Assembly (NCBI GenBank): GCA_007118525.1
Contig: SKRK01000308.1
Location: forward strand, 1 to 6,671
From: Balneolaceae bacterium
GTDB taxonomy: Bacteria > Bacteroidota > Rhodothermia > Balneolales > Balneolaceae
DNA: 6,671 bases
Direction of reading: 5' to 3'
Shown here: piece by piece, positions 5,616-6,671 of the stretch
How positions within the stretch are numbered: position 1 is the stretch's first letter
Layout: each line of letters starts with the position of its first letter
Made by a program: the position numbers and the translations under genes
The notes under the pieces: model-generated
Told to the model about the DNA's origin: nothing
What the model saw: only the letters and a program-made list of their open reading frames with translations
Databases searched by the model: none

Positions 5616-6671
5616 TCATTCCATATCAGGCGCCATTTCACTACTGCCTTTTGCCTTTTCACTCCCCTTTTCCACCCAGCCAAAAATAACCGGAATCAGA
5701 TAAAGGGTTAATATCGTACTTGTTACCATTCCCCCCATCAGCGCCAGGGCCAGCGACTGGCGGAACGCATAGCCTTCTCCGAATGGTATTAACATGGGGG
5801 CGAGTCCTAAAATTGTGGTAATACTGGTCATAACTACCGGACGAAACCGATGCTTACCTGCAAGTTCAATGGCTTTGGTCAGGTTTCCGGTATCGGCCAG
5901 GTATCGGCGCATAAAGTCAACCTTCAGAATGGAGTCGTTCACCGCGATACCCGTTAAAATCAAAATCCCCATAAACGACATGGCATTGAGTCCTGTTCCG
6001 CTCACCCACATGATAAGCAGCGAGCCTACCCATGCAAACGGTACGGCCAGAATAATGATCAGCGGATATTTTAAATTTTCGAACTGGATGGCAAGGATGA
6101 TATAGATAATCAAAATACTGAGCAGCAGCAGCTTGGCCATATCGGTCATCAGGGTTTGTACCATCAGGGCATTACCGGCAACCTGTACCTCTGTTCCGGT
6201 ACTTCTAACAAAATCCCGAATGGTATCCATGGTTTTTGCGCGATTCCACCACCAGTCGGCCAGGTCCCAATCGGCAACATAGCTGAGAACCGGGGTTTGG
6301 TCTACACGTTCGAGCTGTTCAGGCTCGGATGCCCTTTCAATGTTTGCGATATAGCTGAGCGGAATTTCGCGGCTTCCCAAGCGAAGCGTGATTTCAGACG
6401 GGTCATAGATCTGCAGCCTGCTTCCCAATAAACGTATACCAATTCGTTCATCCTCGCGGGTCCAGTCGCTCACAAAACTGCCGCGGGTTATGGATTCAAG
6501 ATATCGAATTACCTCCTGTTCGCTAACGCCCAATTGAAGCATTCTGTCATTTCTAAACCTCAGATTCCATGTATCCACCTCCTGGTCGAACTGTTTACGT
6601 AGAGATACGGGCAGACCTGCACCGGCAAGCGCCTCCTCCAGTTTTACCGCAGAAGCTTCACTCTCTACACG
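5616..6671 (-). CDS. RND-family efflux permease subunit (first), 5' part beyond the right edge
   Basis: The frame is open from the right edge (6671) to the TGA at 5618-5616, giving the C-terminal 351 residues of a permease that should be about 1000-1060 aa. A GTG at 6578 lies inside the gene; 31 in-frame codons precede it up to the edge, so it is not the start. The visible part holds the end of the second periplasmic loop and TM8-TM12. Counting residues from the GTG at 6578, these lie at about 148-164, 172-191, 197-220, 246-266 and 274-300. TM10 contains GIAVNDSILKVDF (210-222): Asn replaces AcrB Lys940, the next residue is Asp, and a Lys and a second Asp follow within the helix, so its charge pattern differs from the second permease (VNNSILLIHE). 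The C-terminus is a short charged tail. It heads the operon part seen here and is separated from its adaptor only by the DUF559 unit. Confidence 0.93.
   Translation of the reverse strand, partial: RVESEASAVKLEEALAGAGLPVSLRKQFDQEVDTWNLRFRNDRMLQLGVSEQEVIRYLESITRGSFVSDWTREDERIGIRLLGSRLQIYDPSEITLRLGSREIPLSYIANIERASEPEQLERVDQTPVLSYVADWDLADWWWNRAKTMDTIRDFVRSTGTEVQVAGNALMVQTLMTDMAKLLLLSILIIYIILAIQFENLKYPLIIILAVPFAWVGSLLIMWVSGTGLNAMSFMGILILTGIAVNDSILKVDFMRRYLADTGNLTKAIELAGKHRFRPVVMTSITTILGLAPMLIPFGEGYAFRQSLALALMGGMVTSTILTLYLIPVIFGWVEKGSEKAKGSSEMAPDME

Noticed and set aside
6576..6578. GTG at 6578 as the start of a short 320-aa permease
   Set aside because: In-frame coding sequence continues upstream to the window edge, and the visible domains are only the C-terminal third of an RND permease, so the gene is cut by the window rather than short.

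Overview
The window reads as part of a chromosome of a Bacteroidota/Balneolota-like Gram-negative bacterium. Evidence: two RND permeases with a lipoprotein-type adaptor, a lipoprotein 6-bladed beta-propeller of the kind common in that group, start codons without strong Shine-Dalgarno sequences, and GC in the mid-to-high 40s percent. The lineage is an inference from gene style; no rRNA or other marker is present. All genes lie on the minus strand, so transcription runs from the right edge to the left.

In reading order: (1) 6671-5616, the C-terminal third of an RND efflux permease whose 5' part lies outside the window; (2) 5606-5140, a compact unit of about 467 bp with a hairpin palindrome at each end and a small AT-rich DUF559 (Vsr-like, PD-(D/E)XK fold) nuclease gene inside; (3) 5111-4014, a lipoprotein RND periplasmic adaptor; (4) 3960-775, a second, complete RND permease of 1061 aa; (5) a 100-bp intergenic stretch with a hairpin just after the permease stop; (6) 674-1, the N-terminal 224 residues of a 6-bladed beta-propeller lipoprotein that runs off the left edge. 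No stretch longer than about 120 bp lacks a gene.

Genes 1, 3 and 4 form one tripartite-efflux operon: two different permeases around one adaptor, with no outer-membrane channel gene visible. They would use proton-motive force to export substrates across the envelope; the substrate cannot be read from the sequence.

The most notable object is the DUF559 unit between permease 1 and the adaptor. Its ends share an identical 23-nt hairpin core, its gene is about 34% GC against roughly 42-53% in sampled neighbouring lines, and removing it would leave a 37-bp operon gap, similar to the 53-bp gap between adaptor and second permease. It looks like a small inserted, possibly mobile, nuclease cassette that did not break the operon's reading frames.
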